From the NCBI GenBank assembly GCA_963921825.1, contig OY997592.1:54518336-54582335 (forward strand): a stretch of DNA of 64,000 bases, written 5' to 3'. The DNA comes from Erodium maritimum (Eukaryota; Streptophyta; Magnoliopsida; Geraniales; Geraniaceae). This document shows, one piece after another, positions 22,717 to 33,484 of this stretch. The translations under genes and the position numbers were made by a program. Below the pieces are notes generated by a model. The model saw only the letters and a program-made list of their open reading frames with translations. It ran no database searches and was not told where the DNA came from. Position 1 is the stretch's first letter, and each line of letters opens with the position of its first letter.

Positions 22717-25691
22717 AGTATAAGCTCTCGGTCTCTATTGTACAAATTATTTTTTATCTTCTCCTTATCCCACACTCTCTTACCCGGGATAAAGAGGGAA
22801 TTCACATAGTTCCTTGGGAATTCAATTGCATCCGTTTGGACCCAAGGATCACTCCCCGACAGTCACGAGTCTCCCATAATTTTCATATAATTTTCCGGTC
22901 TAATGGCCATCTAAGCACCATGGATAAGTAAAGTTTGGGTAGCCCGAACGCTAGTCCACAAGAAGCTCGGATTAGCCCCCTTTTCTTCCGATAAGAAGTT
23001 TCCATCCGGGAAATAATGGGATCTAAAAATATGGGAGACTAAAGCATCCAAATCCATCATAAATTTCCAGGTCATTTTACCGAGTAAAGACATATGGGAG
23101 TCCCCAAAGTTCTGAAAACTCATACCTCGATTCTTCTTTGGAATGCAAAGCTTCTTCCAATCTTTCTAGATAATCGGGTATTTCGAACGATTTGATCCCG
23201 CCCACCAAAATCTAGACAGGGTCACCTGAATTGTCGATATAAAAGAGTGTGGAAGCAAAAAGACTCCCATCGTATACATCAGAAGGGAGGTTAGGACCGA
23301 ATTAATAAGGATCTTCTTTCCTCCTTGGGATAAAAGCTGGTTATACCATGTATTAATTCTGGAGAGGACCCGATTAGCAATAAAATAGAGGGTATGAGTC
23401 ATGTTCCTACCAATAAGATTTGGGACGCCCAAGTACGTTGAAGATTCCAAAATTTCTGGAATATTCATCTCTAACCAAGAAGAGGGGGGGTATTAGAGGT
23501 AAAGAAAACAGAGCTCTTGTCTTTGCTTATTTGTTGGCCCGACATTTCCCAAAAAAACATTCAAAATATTCTACAACTTCCCTATGGCCAGCTCTGCAAA
23601 AGATGTAACAATCGTTTGCGAATAACATATGGGAGACAAAGAGAGCTTCTCGAGCTATAGATATGCCTTGTACGTTACCTTGAGCTTCAGCTTTATTAAG
23701 CTTACAAGACAAATCTTCCATACAAAACAGGAACAAGTAAGGAGATAGAGGTCACCTTGCCTTATCCCCCCGCTTTGTATAATCACATCAGTAGTCTTCC
23801 CTCCCGAAGAAACAGTGTAACGAACTGAAAGGATGCATGCTCGCATGAGTTTTACCCATTGTTCACCGAAACCAAAATTCCTCATCATTTGTTCCAAAAA
23901 TTGTCATTCAACCTGATCATAAGCTTTACTCATATCAAGATTGATGACCATGAACCCCCTTAGTCCCTTGGGTTTTACGGCGCAAGAAGTGGATGATCTC
24001 CAAAGACGTGAAGATTTTATCCTGGATTGCTCTCCCCGAGACGAATGCTCCTTGATTTTTTTTAAATTTAGAGATGAAGCATAGGCTTTAATTTGTTGGC
24101 TAGTACTTTTGAAAAAAACCCTGAAAATGACATTACACAAAGCGATCGAATGGAGGTCCGTGATCATTTTGGTGGTAGGTTTCTTGGGAATCAAGACAAG
24201 AATGATATCATTGTGCTCGCCCGAGAAACCCTCTTTTTCGATAGTCAGTTTAACAAACAAGGTGACTTGATGTCTAAAAATCCCCCAATATTTCTGGAAA
24301 AAAATACGAGTTAAGCTTGTCCGAACACGCTGATTTATTTGGGCCCATTTGAAAAGTTGTCACTCTGACTTCGTTGTTGCTCACTATACTCACAAGAAGA
24401 GAATTTTGGGCATCCGTAATTCGGGCTCGTGCTTGGAAAGATAGTTGTTGCTCGGTGCCCAGAGAAGTATGTAAAATGTTCCTGAAATAAGTTGTGATGA
24501 ACTCTTTGAGACCAGACTCCCATGTCATTTCTCTACCCCCATCATCTTCAAGTCTCCCTTTGGCCTTTTCCTTTTTCTAAAAGGATTGGTCTAATATAAC
24601 AAAATTGTTGATAAAAAACCCGATATACTGTTGATTCGCCGCCTTTTGAAAGTAGATACAAAAATATATATATATAGTTCTTGTCCCCTTCGGTCAACCA
24701 ATGTTTCTTCGCCCTTTATCTCCAAAAATATTTTCCGATCCTTCATCAATAAAGCATATTGCTTATGTATTGCTTCCCGCTCTATAATATCCGGTCTATC
24801 AGTTCTGCCATTAAGGTATGCCAATTGCTTCTAACACTATTTAATCTTCTTTATTGTAGATTTGATGGTATTTTTTTTCCCATTTGTGGAGGGCTGAAGA
24901 GACATTCTTGATGTTGTCACTCATCAAAATCCTAGTATTTTGATCCTATTCTTGTTGGATAATTTGGTCACACAATGGGTCATCTGCCCAAACATTCTCA
25001 AATCTGAATTTTGGCGGCTTTCTCAAATTATGCTCCATTGAGAGGTCGACCAAGAGTGACTTGTGATTAGACGTTGAATAAACAAGATTACGGAGGTAGG
25101 CTTAATGGTAATCCCGGAGATATCCATTTGAGACTAAGCCTCGGTCCAATTTTTTTTCAACCCTCTTTAAGGGATCTTCTCCTTTATACCAAGTAAATTA
25201 ATACCCTTTCATCGGTATGTCTTCAATCCCAACTTCCCTAAAGTTGTTTATCAGTTGGCTCGGGTATGGCTCCTCTTTTTGTTTCAGAGGGGTGCAGGAT
25301 ACAATTGAAGTCACTCAACACCATCCACTTACCCCCCCCCCCTCCCGTGATTTCCTCGACTAAATTTATTAAGAGCCTCCAAGTCTTATGACGATATGAT
25401 CGATTTGACTCATCGTAAATGCATGTGAGCTGGAATTTTTTTCCCTGGCGGGGTTAACCGGATATCGATACAATGAGGTGTGCACCGACCCTTCCTAATA
25501 TTCGCTTCCTTCCGCGTACCCTCGTGAAATCCAAGATTCAGTAAAAGGATTTTTAGGGCTCCATCTGAAAGGAAAGTTTCTGAAATGAAGACCATCAATG
25601 GCTTAAACTGGGTAAGGTACCCTTTCAGTTCATGCTTGTAGGGATCTTTTCCTAAACCCTGGCAATTTTAGACTAAAACTTTCAGCTTCAT
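22717..25691 (-). pseudogene. LINE (L1-type) ORF2 5' part: endonuclease and reverse transcriptase
   Basis: ORF2 starts with an ATG at 25691 (MKLKVLV), followed after a premature stop by NCQGLG, the usual start of the L1 endonuclease. MVFISETFLSDGALK follows at 25598. The RT is at about 24260-23500: LIPKKPTTKMITDLHSIALCNV, NLDMSKAYDQVEW, QSGGIRQGD, and the catalytic FADD changed to FAND near 23625. The segment after RT (23468-22911) holds ILESSTYLGVPNLIGR, then MSLLGKMTWKFMMD. Together with 19495-20368 this makes about 3.8 kb, a nearly full-length ORF2 before insertion of the solo LTR. Stops and frameshifts make it dead. Confidence 0.85.
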
Positions 25692-26100
25692 CCCCATGCA
25701 AAGAGACAGAAAGCTCGACTAGAACCAGAGAATCAAACTTATTAAGAGGTCAGAAACCAATTAAGTCTGAAGTTATAAAGAAAGCTCAAAGAGCTCAGAG
25801 GAAAAAAATTGAACTCTGACAAAAACACAGACCACACAAAATCAGAACAAAGACAGAGAAAAACGGAGAGCACACCAAGCCAATCACCCAGACCAACAAC
25901 AAGATAAAAACAAAACCAAATAGAGGAAGGGGATACAAGAAGTTCACCTGGTAGGGGGGGGGGGATGAAAAGCCCACAGCCTTACCTGGAGTTCAGACAC
26001 ACCTACACGCACGACCGTCGACGAAGAGGGAGAAGAGAAATCACAACGTCGTCAAAAAGAAATTGGAGCCTCAGAATGAAGAGCGCGTAGAATGCGTTCT
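25692..26100 (-). other. Probable ORF1/leader remnant of the LINE
   Basis: Sequence directly upstream of the LINE ORF2 start. No ORF1 domain is recognised, and a G8-run and a purine/pyrimidine bias are visible. The LINE's 5' end cannot be placed exactly. Confidence 0.3.
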
Positions 26101-26639
26101 TTCTTATCTATGTCATATGTATTAATGTATATCTAACATCTGTTATTAGTTCTTATCTTCAGAAACATCTGTGATTATATTCTTATTTTATCTTGATGAC
26201 GGTCCAAAAACAAATATAACAACAATCGAAAAACATGTCAAAATAGTTTGTGGTTTAATGTTATTGTATTCTACACCTTTGAAAATGTCATGTAATTTTT
26301 ACTCCTGTTGACACACGATGACCAAATTTGTCTGGAAACAGAGGAAACGGGTCACATTTTAGACCACAGCATCTACCAACCAATTTTGATTTGAAAATAA
26401 TAATAATTATGATCGTAGGAGGCGTTATATAAGCCGAGGGCGTTGGTATCGGCTCCAGTTCAAAGCCGTTGCCATTGGGAGAGATTTCAGAACCGCCACC
26501 GGCGCTTTCTGCATGAACCCGACACATCCTCTCCTTTCCCTCTCTCTCTTATATATACAAATACAATCATCGTTTTTATTTTGCAATTTCATGTAATTTT
26601 ACTGAATTGAAGTGAAGAGCAAGCACTACTGGACTCGGA
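26101..26639 (+). promoter_or_regulatory. Upstream region and TATA box of the reductase gene
   Basis: TATATATAC lies at 26550-26558, after a CT-rich tract (26529-26548) and about 85 bp before the ATG at 26640, a normal distance for a plant core promoter and short leader. No other defined element is asserted. Confidence 0.55.
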
Positions 26640-28667
26640 ATGGGGATTGTACGGACGGAGGATAGCAAGAGGATGGAGCTGGAGGAGCTGCGCCGCATGC
26701 TCGTCGCCTGCGCCGGCCTGCAGCGCCGCAAGGACGGTGACGACTTCAGAGGCCTCCGCGCCTCTTCCGGCGACCTCGACCACAACAGGCTCGTCTGCGT
26801 CACCAGCGGCGTCTCCTTCTTAGGCCTTGCCATCGTCAACAGGCTCCTCGTCCGCGGCTACTCCGTTCGGATCATCGTCCACAATCAAGGTACTTTTTCT
26901 ATTTGGCTCGAATTTAGAATCTATAGCTGTTTCCGAGATTTCTAATTCTGAGTTGAAGTAGAGAATCTTCGAATTTGTATCAAATAAAATTACATTTCTT
27001 GTTCGATCTTAATCATCTTATCCTAATTAATAAATATGTCTGGTGGTGACGATTCATTCTTGATCTGATGTGTATATGAACAGGATTGTGGATTTGTGAT
27101 AAAAATGTTCAGTAATTTTTTTACAGCAATTGGGTGTGTCAAAGTTTGACCTTAGGATCACTTGACTTGTTAAATAAACAATAGTTTTGAATGTACCAAT
27201 TATGTTGATTCAATATTGTATTTGGATGAAATGCAGAAGAGATAGAGAAGTTGAGGGAGATGGAGAATTCAGGGCAGATGAGTACACCAAACAACAATTT
27301 CACAGCAGTCATGGCCAATCTAGTGGACCCTGAAAGCCTATCAGCCGCGTTCGAGGGCTGTCAGGGCGTGTTCCACACCTCTGCCTTCACAGATCCTGCT
27401 GGTCTCTCCGGCTACACTGTGAGTCCTCTTTCAATTCATGCCCCTCCTAGTTTATGTTACTATCTTGATGAAATGTGTACATAACTTCTGTCAATATGAA
27501 ATAGACAGTGTCCTTACTGCAATTCAAAGCAAGTCTTTTCTTGTACCTAATTTCCATCTGTATCTGTTCTTGTGGCCTTGAATTTTTGCTAATACGTTTT
27601 TTCAAAGAGTACTTAATGCAAAGTTACAATTTCAACTCTTTTCTTGTCAAAGTATGAGCCTCTCTGATTAATTGAGTGGTTGACACATTAGTGTGTGAGA
27701 TAGACACTTACCCATTTGGAACCATACTTCCGTTGATGTTTCTGGTAGAAATCAATGGCTGAGATAGAAGTGAAGGCTACTGAGAATGTAATTGAAGCGT
27801 GCGCAAGAACACCATCGGTGAGAAACTGCTTGCTAACATCATCCCTTCTGTCCTGCATATGGCGAGACTACAATAAGGAAAGCATCCCAACTGTAATCAA
27901 CCATGACTGCTGGAGCGATGAAACACTCTGCATAAGCAAAAAGGTACATTTACTTCCAACTAGTAAATGACAGCTTCCCGTTTCTGTAGTTTTGGTTCAA
28001 ACAACTTATGAATTGAACTTAATACTAGTAATGGGAAATTAAAATTCCTGTACTGAACCATAGCATCATGAACTGGATTTAATAAGAGCAAATGGCTGAA
28101 AATGATCATGTCTATGTTTTGGCAGCTCTGGTATGCCTTAGGAAAGCTCAAGGCGGAGAAAGCGGCTTGGAGAATAGCCAAGGAGAGGGGCTTGAAACTT
28201 GCAACCATATGTCCAGGTCTCATCACCGGTCCTGAATTTTGCAGGCGCAACCCAACAGCAACCATTGCATATCTCAAAGGTATAAACACCGATCACTCGA
28301 TCAAAACCACAACAATTCCTCTGCATTTCATTGTTCCTCCAACAATCCTATCTTAAAATTCTGAAACACAGGAGCACAAGAAATGTTCACGGGCAGGTTA
28401 CTAGCTACGGTAGATGTGATAAGATTGGCAGAAGCTCATGTTTGTGTGTATAAAGAAATGAACAAGACTGCTTTCGGCAGATATATTTGCTATGATGAGG
28501 TGATCACAAGAGAGGAGGATGCAGAAAAGTTGGCAACGGAAGTGGACATGCCACCAACCAAAATATGCGGAAACGCTTCCGGAGGCATTCAGAATCAATT
28601 TCAACTTTCAAACAGGAAGCTCACCAGTCTCATGACCCAAACATATCGATGTATTAGCGAGAGTTGA
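26640..28667 (+). CDS. NAD(P)-binding cinnamoyl-CoA reductase-like protein (extended SDR), 358 aa
   Basis: Five exons join in frame: 26640-26889, 27237-27418, 27749-27943, 28126-28279 and 28372-28667, all with GT/AG introns, giving 358 aa. An N-terminal extension of about 55 residues precedes the Rossmann strand [20 protein letters not shown], whose glycine motif is of the variant GVSFLG type. Further along come the residues [16 protein letters not shown] (in place of the VFH.A.P segment of reductases), the catalytic Ser in [10 protein letters not shown], and the catalytic pair in [10 protein letters not shown] (YxxxK). The canonical CCR signature NWYCYGK is absent, so this is a CCR-like side branch rather than a true lignin CCR. 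I recall such plant proteins being annotated as CCR-like or SNL6-like. Substrate unknown; probably cytosolic. The gene looks intact. Confidence 0.88.
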
Positions 28668-29932
28668 GGAATTAGTTATTGTATTTCTCATTATCTATTT
28701 CCCAATTTTTGATCGATCACATGTATAAATTTAAGATGAGCTTTAAAACATGTCATGCCAAATCACATACGAAATTCCAGCAATCCTAAGACCACCAGAG
28801 TGGGATTTGACCGATTTCGATCCAATTAGATCAAATTTTGGTAAAATTTAACGAGAATAGACCCGATTTGCGGGTTTAATTCAAATCACCTCACAGTGGA
28901 AATAGACCCGGTTCATTTATTCTGAGTCTAATGTAAAAAAAATTAATAAAATTTAAAAACAACGAAGAAAACAACGGAAGAAGATAGAAACATATTATTA
29001 TTTCTGAGAACCAACAAAACACACCAATGACCTAAACCTACTGCATGATACATATTACAAAAACGTCACCTCGAAGCGCTTAATATTAATAACACAAAAA
29101 GCGAAGGGATTTTTTTATAAATAAACAATATAAATTTAAAAAAAAATCTTAAAATATCGATTGTATTATTAATTAATTTAAACATATAAATTGTATTATT
29201 AATTAGGTCATTTTAATTTAATAAATACAAAATTACTTCATATTAATTAAGAATATTAAATTATAAATAATAAATTAATATAATCTTAATCAGAAAATAT
29301 TAAATTATAATTAAAAAAAGATTAAAATCTTAATTAGATAAATATAGAATTATAAATTGTTAAATTACAAATATATGAAATAACGTAATATAATTTTTTA
29401 AGGAAATTATGGAATCTATTATTAAGGAATTTTATTTATATTTAAAAAATTATGAAAGAAATTTAATATATTTTCAATTTATTAAATGTCACAAGTCGAT
29501 TCTTTATAGGAGACTCGGAAGTTTATGAATTTGTAGATGGTCTGTTTTGCCTCTTCCGCTTCAAACATAAAATTGACTAACAGATTAAGATTAAAGCCAA
29601 ATTATATATTTTTTGAAACCGATTCAACATCTTAACCAACACGCAAAAACCTCCATTATGGGTGGCCTAATAAGCATATCAATTTTATAAATTGTGAAAT
29701 TACGATATATTTGGAGGTAAAGTTAAAATTGTTCAGGCCAAAATTTAATTAATCTAAGATAATACATATATTATACATTAATCGATAAAATGTCAAATTG
29801 TTCTACACTGGCTCGGGTATCAAAGATGTTTGTACAAACTTGATGTTTTTGACGTTAAATTGAGTTATGTCCAATTCAATTTATTAAATTTAAACCTTGT
29901 TTGACAGAAATACACCCTTTTTACGAAAATCT
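28668..29932. other. AT-rich intergenic DNA after the reductase gene
   Basis: The first ~100 bp probably hold the reductase 3' untranslated region. 28797-28930 has a short diverged repeat with words like GATCCAATTAGATC and AATAGACCCG, similar to 1370-1520. 29100-29480 is extremely AT-rich. No gene is seen. Confidence 0.45.
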
Positions 29933-29948
29933 AATCCAAATTTTAGGG
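29933..29948. repeat. Left target-site duplication of the ORF1-only LINE
   Basis: AATCCAAATTTTAGGG occurs here and again at 32412-32427, immediately after the poly(A) run. This 16-bp perfect direct repeat is the mark of target-primed reverse transcription. Confidence 0.85.
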
Positions 29949-32411
29949 AAATCTATATGTAGCCGTCTAGAGCTTTCTCTTTGAAACCCTAGATTCGGTT
30001 TTTTTTGCTTTCGTGGTTGGAGAGCATGGAGAACGGGAGGTTGTCTTCTCTGTCTGTAGATCCGGACGTGTGGGAGGAGCCGGAGGAGGTGTTATCAGCG
30101 GAGACGCAGCCATTGATGGTCGAGTTGGAGGCAGGGTCGGCGGCGAATGGAGGAGCCGGGGATGTGGAGGCGAGAGGGGCGGCGGGGTCTGAGATCCCTG
30201 GCCGTGGTGTGGGGCTGAGGCGTACGGGGCCGGTGGCGGTGCAGGTGGTGCAGCTCTCCTCGGGAGACGGAGAGAGAGTCGACTCGGCGGGTGCTGACTC
30301 CTCGCCGGTGGAGTCATGGATGAGGGTAGGGCCGATGCAGGACATGATCTTTTCGGCGTCCAGGGAGCCGAGGGAGGTGGTCCGTGGTGGGGAGGATCGG
30401 ACTGGAGAGATGGTACGAACTCCGGCACGGGGGACGCAGGGTAGACCTCGCCGGGGCTCGCACTTCCGGCCGGCGGGAGTGCTGCATGCGGATAGTTTTG
30501 GGTGCAGGCCGCCGGCAGGGGCTTGGCTGGATTCAGAGGAGACAATCCGAGAGTCGCCGGAGCCGCTGGAACGACGGCGGTGGTCGAGGCTGACGCAAAC
30601 CCTAGCGAGTCTGGGCCGGGAGCTGGGCCTGGGATGGGCCGTGGGGGTGCTTTCATGGGGGATGCACGGCGAGTGGACCAGGGCCAGGGCAACTGGGTGC
30701 CCCGGGTGGGCCGGGGCGGTAGAACTGGTGGGGCTAGCCCGGGAGACGTGGCCAGGTGGGCAAGTCGATATGGTGCAGGTCGGGCCGACACAGGAGGAGC
30801 GGGGCAGGCAGGACGTGATCAAGGCCGTCGACCGGTGGCCAGACCGACCGGGGGTGACCGGGAGCACGGCCTCGAGGAAGAGACAGGAGAGGAGGGGGCG
30901 CTGCCGGAGTTGGATGCCCGACTCTCCTCCCTTAGCATTATGGAGGTTGTTGTACCGGCAGGGGACATGGCCAAGGACGGGGAGCACTTTCGGTTTGCTC
31001 TCGCTGCCAAGGTCCTGACATCAAAACGTTTCTTCTGGAGGTCTCTGGTGGAACGGATGGAGGACCTGTGGGGGCTGAATGTGGAGGCCCGCCCGCTGGA
31101 GGGGGGCTTGGTGGGTTTTTTCTTCCGCAATGCGCGGGAGCGGGCGCGGGTCCTGGCGGGGGAACCATGGGCGTTCTGGGAGTCCTTGGTTCTATTCACG
31201 GATCTGCGGGCTCACATGCAGGTGAGTGAACTGAGTTTCCACCAGTTTTCGGTCTGGGCCAGAGTCTCCAATCTGCCGGTGGGGGCCTGGAACAGAGAGG
31301 TTGGGTTCCGGATCGGTACTGCTCTGGGCACCTACCAAGCTGTGGATTTGGATGAGGCAGGAAGATGCTGGGGAGATTTCATGCGGATCAGAATCCGGGC
31401 AGATATCCGTCAGCCGCTGCAGAGTCAAATTTGGTTCCGGTTATCGGAATCGCAGGTACGGACTTTACTTCATATTTCTTATGAGTACTTACCGGACCAC
31501 TGTTATGGCTGTAGCTGTGCGGGCCATCTATTCCCGTCATGCCCGGTGCCGGGAGGGACCAGGGGCCATTCACTGAGAGCTCCGGGGGACCCGAGGTCGG
31601 CCTTGGAAAAGGCCAAGCATGGGAAGGCGATCCCGGGGACGAACTGGAACTATGGGGAGGCAAGGAATAAGGGGGGTCGGGGGGGGGGGGGGCGGACACC
31701 ATCGCCGCGGTATAGGCTCGGCAGGGAGCAGGAGCAGACCTTTGAGACGGATACCGAGGCGGTACCGTCCGACGGGGTACAGAAGGAGCTGAGTCCGACG
31801 TTTTCTGGGAAAAAACGCCTAGCGAGGGAGGAAGATCAGATCGAGTCCGAGGATTCGACTGCGTCGGACGGGGACTCACAAGCAGCAGCGGCGGGGGGTG
31901 CCAAGCACCCCCGCCTGAAGGAATGAGTCCGAGGTGGCCCGGGGAGGGGTGGGTCAACTTTGGCCCCTTCCCGGCGGATGGATGGAGACGACACCATCTT
32001 CAGTTGATGTTTCCCTCCCCTACCAGTCCGGAGTCAGCAATCCCGTGTTCAGGAGCCCTACCAGTATCATTCAAGGGAGGACGACGCACGCTGACATACC
32101 GGGGGAGATGGAGGTCCACCAGTGTTCCCCTAAACGTGACTGGCTCCGCCTCGTACCAATTGGAAGAAGATTGTTGTACCGGTGTCATCAGACGCTATCG
32201 TAGACTCCCCCTACTTCCGCAACTTTTCACTAGGGCCGACTTTTTTGTTTTTATTTCAGTTCAGTTTCTTAGTTGGTTTGAATTATGTAAGTGGCGTATG
32301 ATTACATGCACACCCAGTTTGGTCTTTACCTATGTAGGTGGTGTATAAGTTGAGTACCCACCAAACTACTCTCTTATGATTTAATATAATTGCATGGTTA
32401 TCCTAAAAAAA
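29949..32411 (+). mobile_element. LINE with ORF1 but no ORF2, 2.46 kb, poly(A) tail
   Basis: The element starts just after the left duplication, carries a leader with GAAACCCTAGATTC, a long GC-rich coding region (30026-31926), a ~480-bp non-coding 3' part and an A-run at 32405-32413. It is bounded by a 16-bp perfect duplication. Its base composition (strongly GC-rich) differs sharply from the AT-rich flanks. No endonuclease or reverse transcriptase is present between ORF1 and the tail. It would have to move with enzymes supplied by another LINE. The good state of the duplication suggests a recent insertion. Confidence 0.85.
30026..31926 (+). pseudogene. LINE ORF1: DUF4283 and CCHC zinc-knuckle protein, probably frameshifted
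   Basis: An ATG at 30026 (MENGRLSSLSVDP) opens a frame that stays open to 31018. The conserved domains lie in the next frame, open from about 30502 to the stop at 31926. That frame holds LSSLSIMEVVVPAG, then AKDGEHFRFALAAKVLTSKR and GLVGFFFRNARERARVLAGEPWAF-type wording of the DUF4283 domain (about 30970-31290), and a CCHC knuckle CYGCSCAGHLFPSC at 31499-31540. The C-terminal third is basic then acidic. DUF4283 plus a knuckle is the RNA-binding ORF1 of plant L1-type LINEs. One frameshift between about 30100 and 30900 would be needed to join start and domains. An intron or an unusual start are less likely alternatives. Confidence 0.75.
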
Positions 32412-32427
32412 AATCCAAATTTTAGGG
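32412..32427. repeat. Right target-site duplication of the ORF1-only LINE
   Basis: AATCCAAATTTTAGGG, identical to 29933-29948, directly after the A-run. Confidence 0.85.
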
Positions 32428-32750
32428 GAAAATAATTCTAATTAGGCACGTCTCGTAAGGATCAGATTGGAATGAATCATCAATCTCGTTTCTGTACGAT
32501 CTCCGATTACCAATCTGTCAAGATCGCGTCCATAAAAGAAAAGAGAACGAGGGAACGGCAACGTTTTGTGGATTTCAAGCTAGAAGAGCGTGGGGCTATG
32601 TTTCCAAGTCCTCTCCATTTGGACATGAGAGCAGTTCGAAGACAAGCATGTAATGATTCGTACGGTAATCTAACAGTTTCACGAACAAACAATATGGGTA
32701 ATTTGGACAACAACGTCCGAAAAACAAAGACAAATGAAAGTAAAAGAGGG
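32428..32750 (-). other. Possible transcribed region of the telo-box locus, no clear product
   Basis: Complex, non-repetitive sequence with a 98-codon minus-strand frame of no recognised family (32803-32507) and a chance plus-strand frame. A second TGATGA...CTGA pair lies at about 32463-32483 on the minus strand, very close together. Nothing here supports a protein with confidence. Confidence 0.2.
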
Positions 32751-32751
32751 C

Positions 32752-32838
32752 TCAGATTAGTGCTATTTGTGCTCAAGGAAGAGTCGAAACTCCTCTCATA
32801 CAAGAGGTGTCAGAATAAAGCAATAACTCATCACCGCC
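32752..32838 (-). ncRNA. Candidate box C/D snoRNA
   Basis: On the minus strand TGATGA (32833-32828) could be box C, CTGA (32813-32810) box D', and CTGA (32755-32752) box D. GGC before box C and GCC after box D could form a short terminal stem. The ~87-nt length fits the class. It lies about 60-100 nt downstream of the predicted start site of the telo-box/site II promoter, an arrangement known for plant snoRNA and ribosomal-protein genes. I could not match either guide region to rRNA from memory, and box C' is weak, so chance is a real possibility. Confidence 0.2.
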
Positions 32839-32914
32839 AACAAATGGAAAAGAAAAACAGATGAAATGGAGACACTCTGCAAATTAGGGTTCTTGTGGAA
32901 GCATTTGAGACGAG

Positions 32915-33030
32915 AATTTATAGAGAGATGGGAGAAGAAAATGAGCGGCCATCTTCCTTGATTCGTCATTAGGGTTTCGGCCGTAGCCTGACTTATTGGG
33001 CCTTTGTTGGCAATGGGCCATTAAGGTGTG
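32915..33030 (-). promoter_or_regulatory. Telo-box / site II promoter firing leftward
   Basis: Minus strand, upstream to downstream: the motifs TGGGCT (33027-33032 on plus), TGGGCC at 33014-33019, TGGGCC at 32997-33002, the telo-box AAACCCTAA near 32970-32978, the TATA box CTATAAATT near 32916-32924, and AACCCTAA near 32884-32891. This set is the known signature of plant ribosomal-protein, translation-factor and snoRNA promoters. No convincing protein-coding frame follows. Its transcribed region is cut by the LINE inserted at 32411. Confidence 0.5.
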
Positions 33031-33041
33031 GGCTTTACAGA

Positions 33042-33228
33042 TAGGGAAAACGTTGTTTTCATACCTAATGAAACCTTTGTTTAAGGCTTCTTAATCTATG
33101 TCAACTTTTTTATATACTTTCTGTACAACACGACTTACTATAAGTCAAGAAGTGTCACGAAAAGTTGACATAGGTTAGGAAGTCTTAAACAAAGGTTATA
33201 TTTGGTACGGAAACGACGTTTTCCCTTA
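33042..33228. mobile_element. Foldback MITE, about 190 bp
   Basis: The left arm AGGGAAAACGTTGTTTTC...CTATGTCAACTTTT is the inverted repeat of the right arm AAAAGTTGACATAGG...GACGTTTTCCCT. Arms are about 65-70 bp around a ~50-bp spacer. TA dinucleotides flank both ends, but a certain duplication cannot be stated. It sits right upstream of the telo-box promoter and may have separated it from older upstream elements. Confidence 0.65.
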
Positions 33229-33484
33229 TAGATACTGCGACTTTAAATACTTACATACGTGGGGAGCTTATCTGAAGCAGATATTTGCTACAGAGCAATG
33301 CAAGTTAAGGATCACAACGTATGACATTCTCGATCTCACTCTACCATTTCCACCAGTGTGGTTATATGAATTGAATTTTCATTTTTACATTTATAACTAT
33401 TTATCATATTAGTGAAAGACGCGTGATTAAGGATGACAAAATATCTCTACATTTATAATTGTTTATCACATTAACGAAAGATCC

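Noticed and set aside
29100-29480. Very AT-rich block considered as a matrix attachment region
   Set aside because: Composition alone is not sufficient evidence and no motif could be confirmed.
30005-30987. Long overlapping open frames on both strands (up to 337 codons)
   Set aside because: GC-rich DNA lowers stop frequency in all frames. Only the frame with DUF4283 and the CCHC knuckle has recognisable domains; the minus-strand frames are shadows.
32472-32864. 130-codon plus-strand frame
   Set aside because: No family, and it opposes the direction of a well-formed promoter; the frame is as expected by chance.
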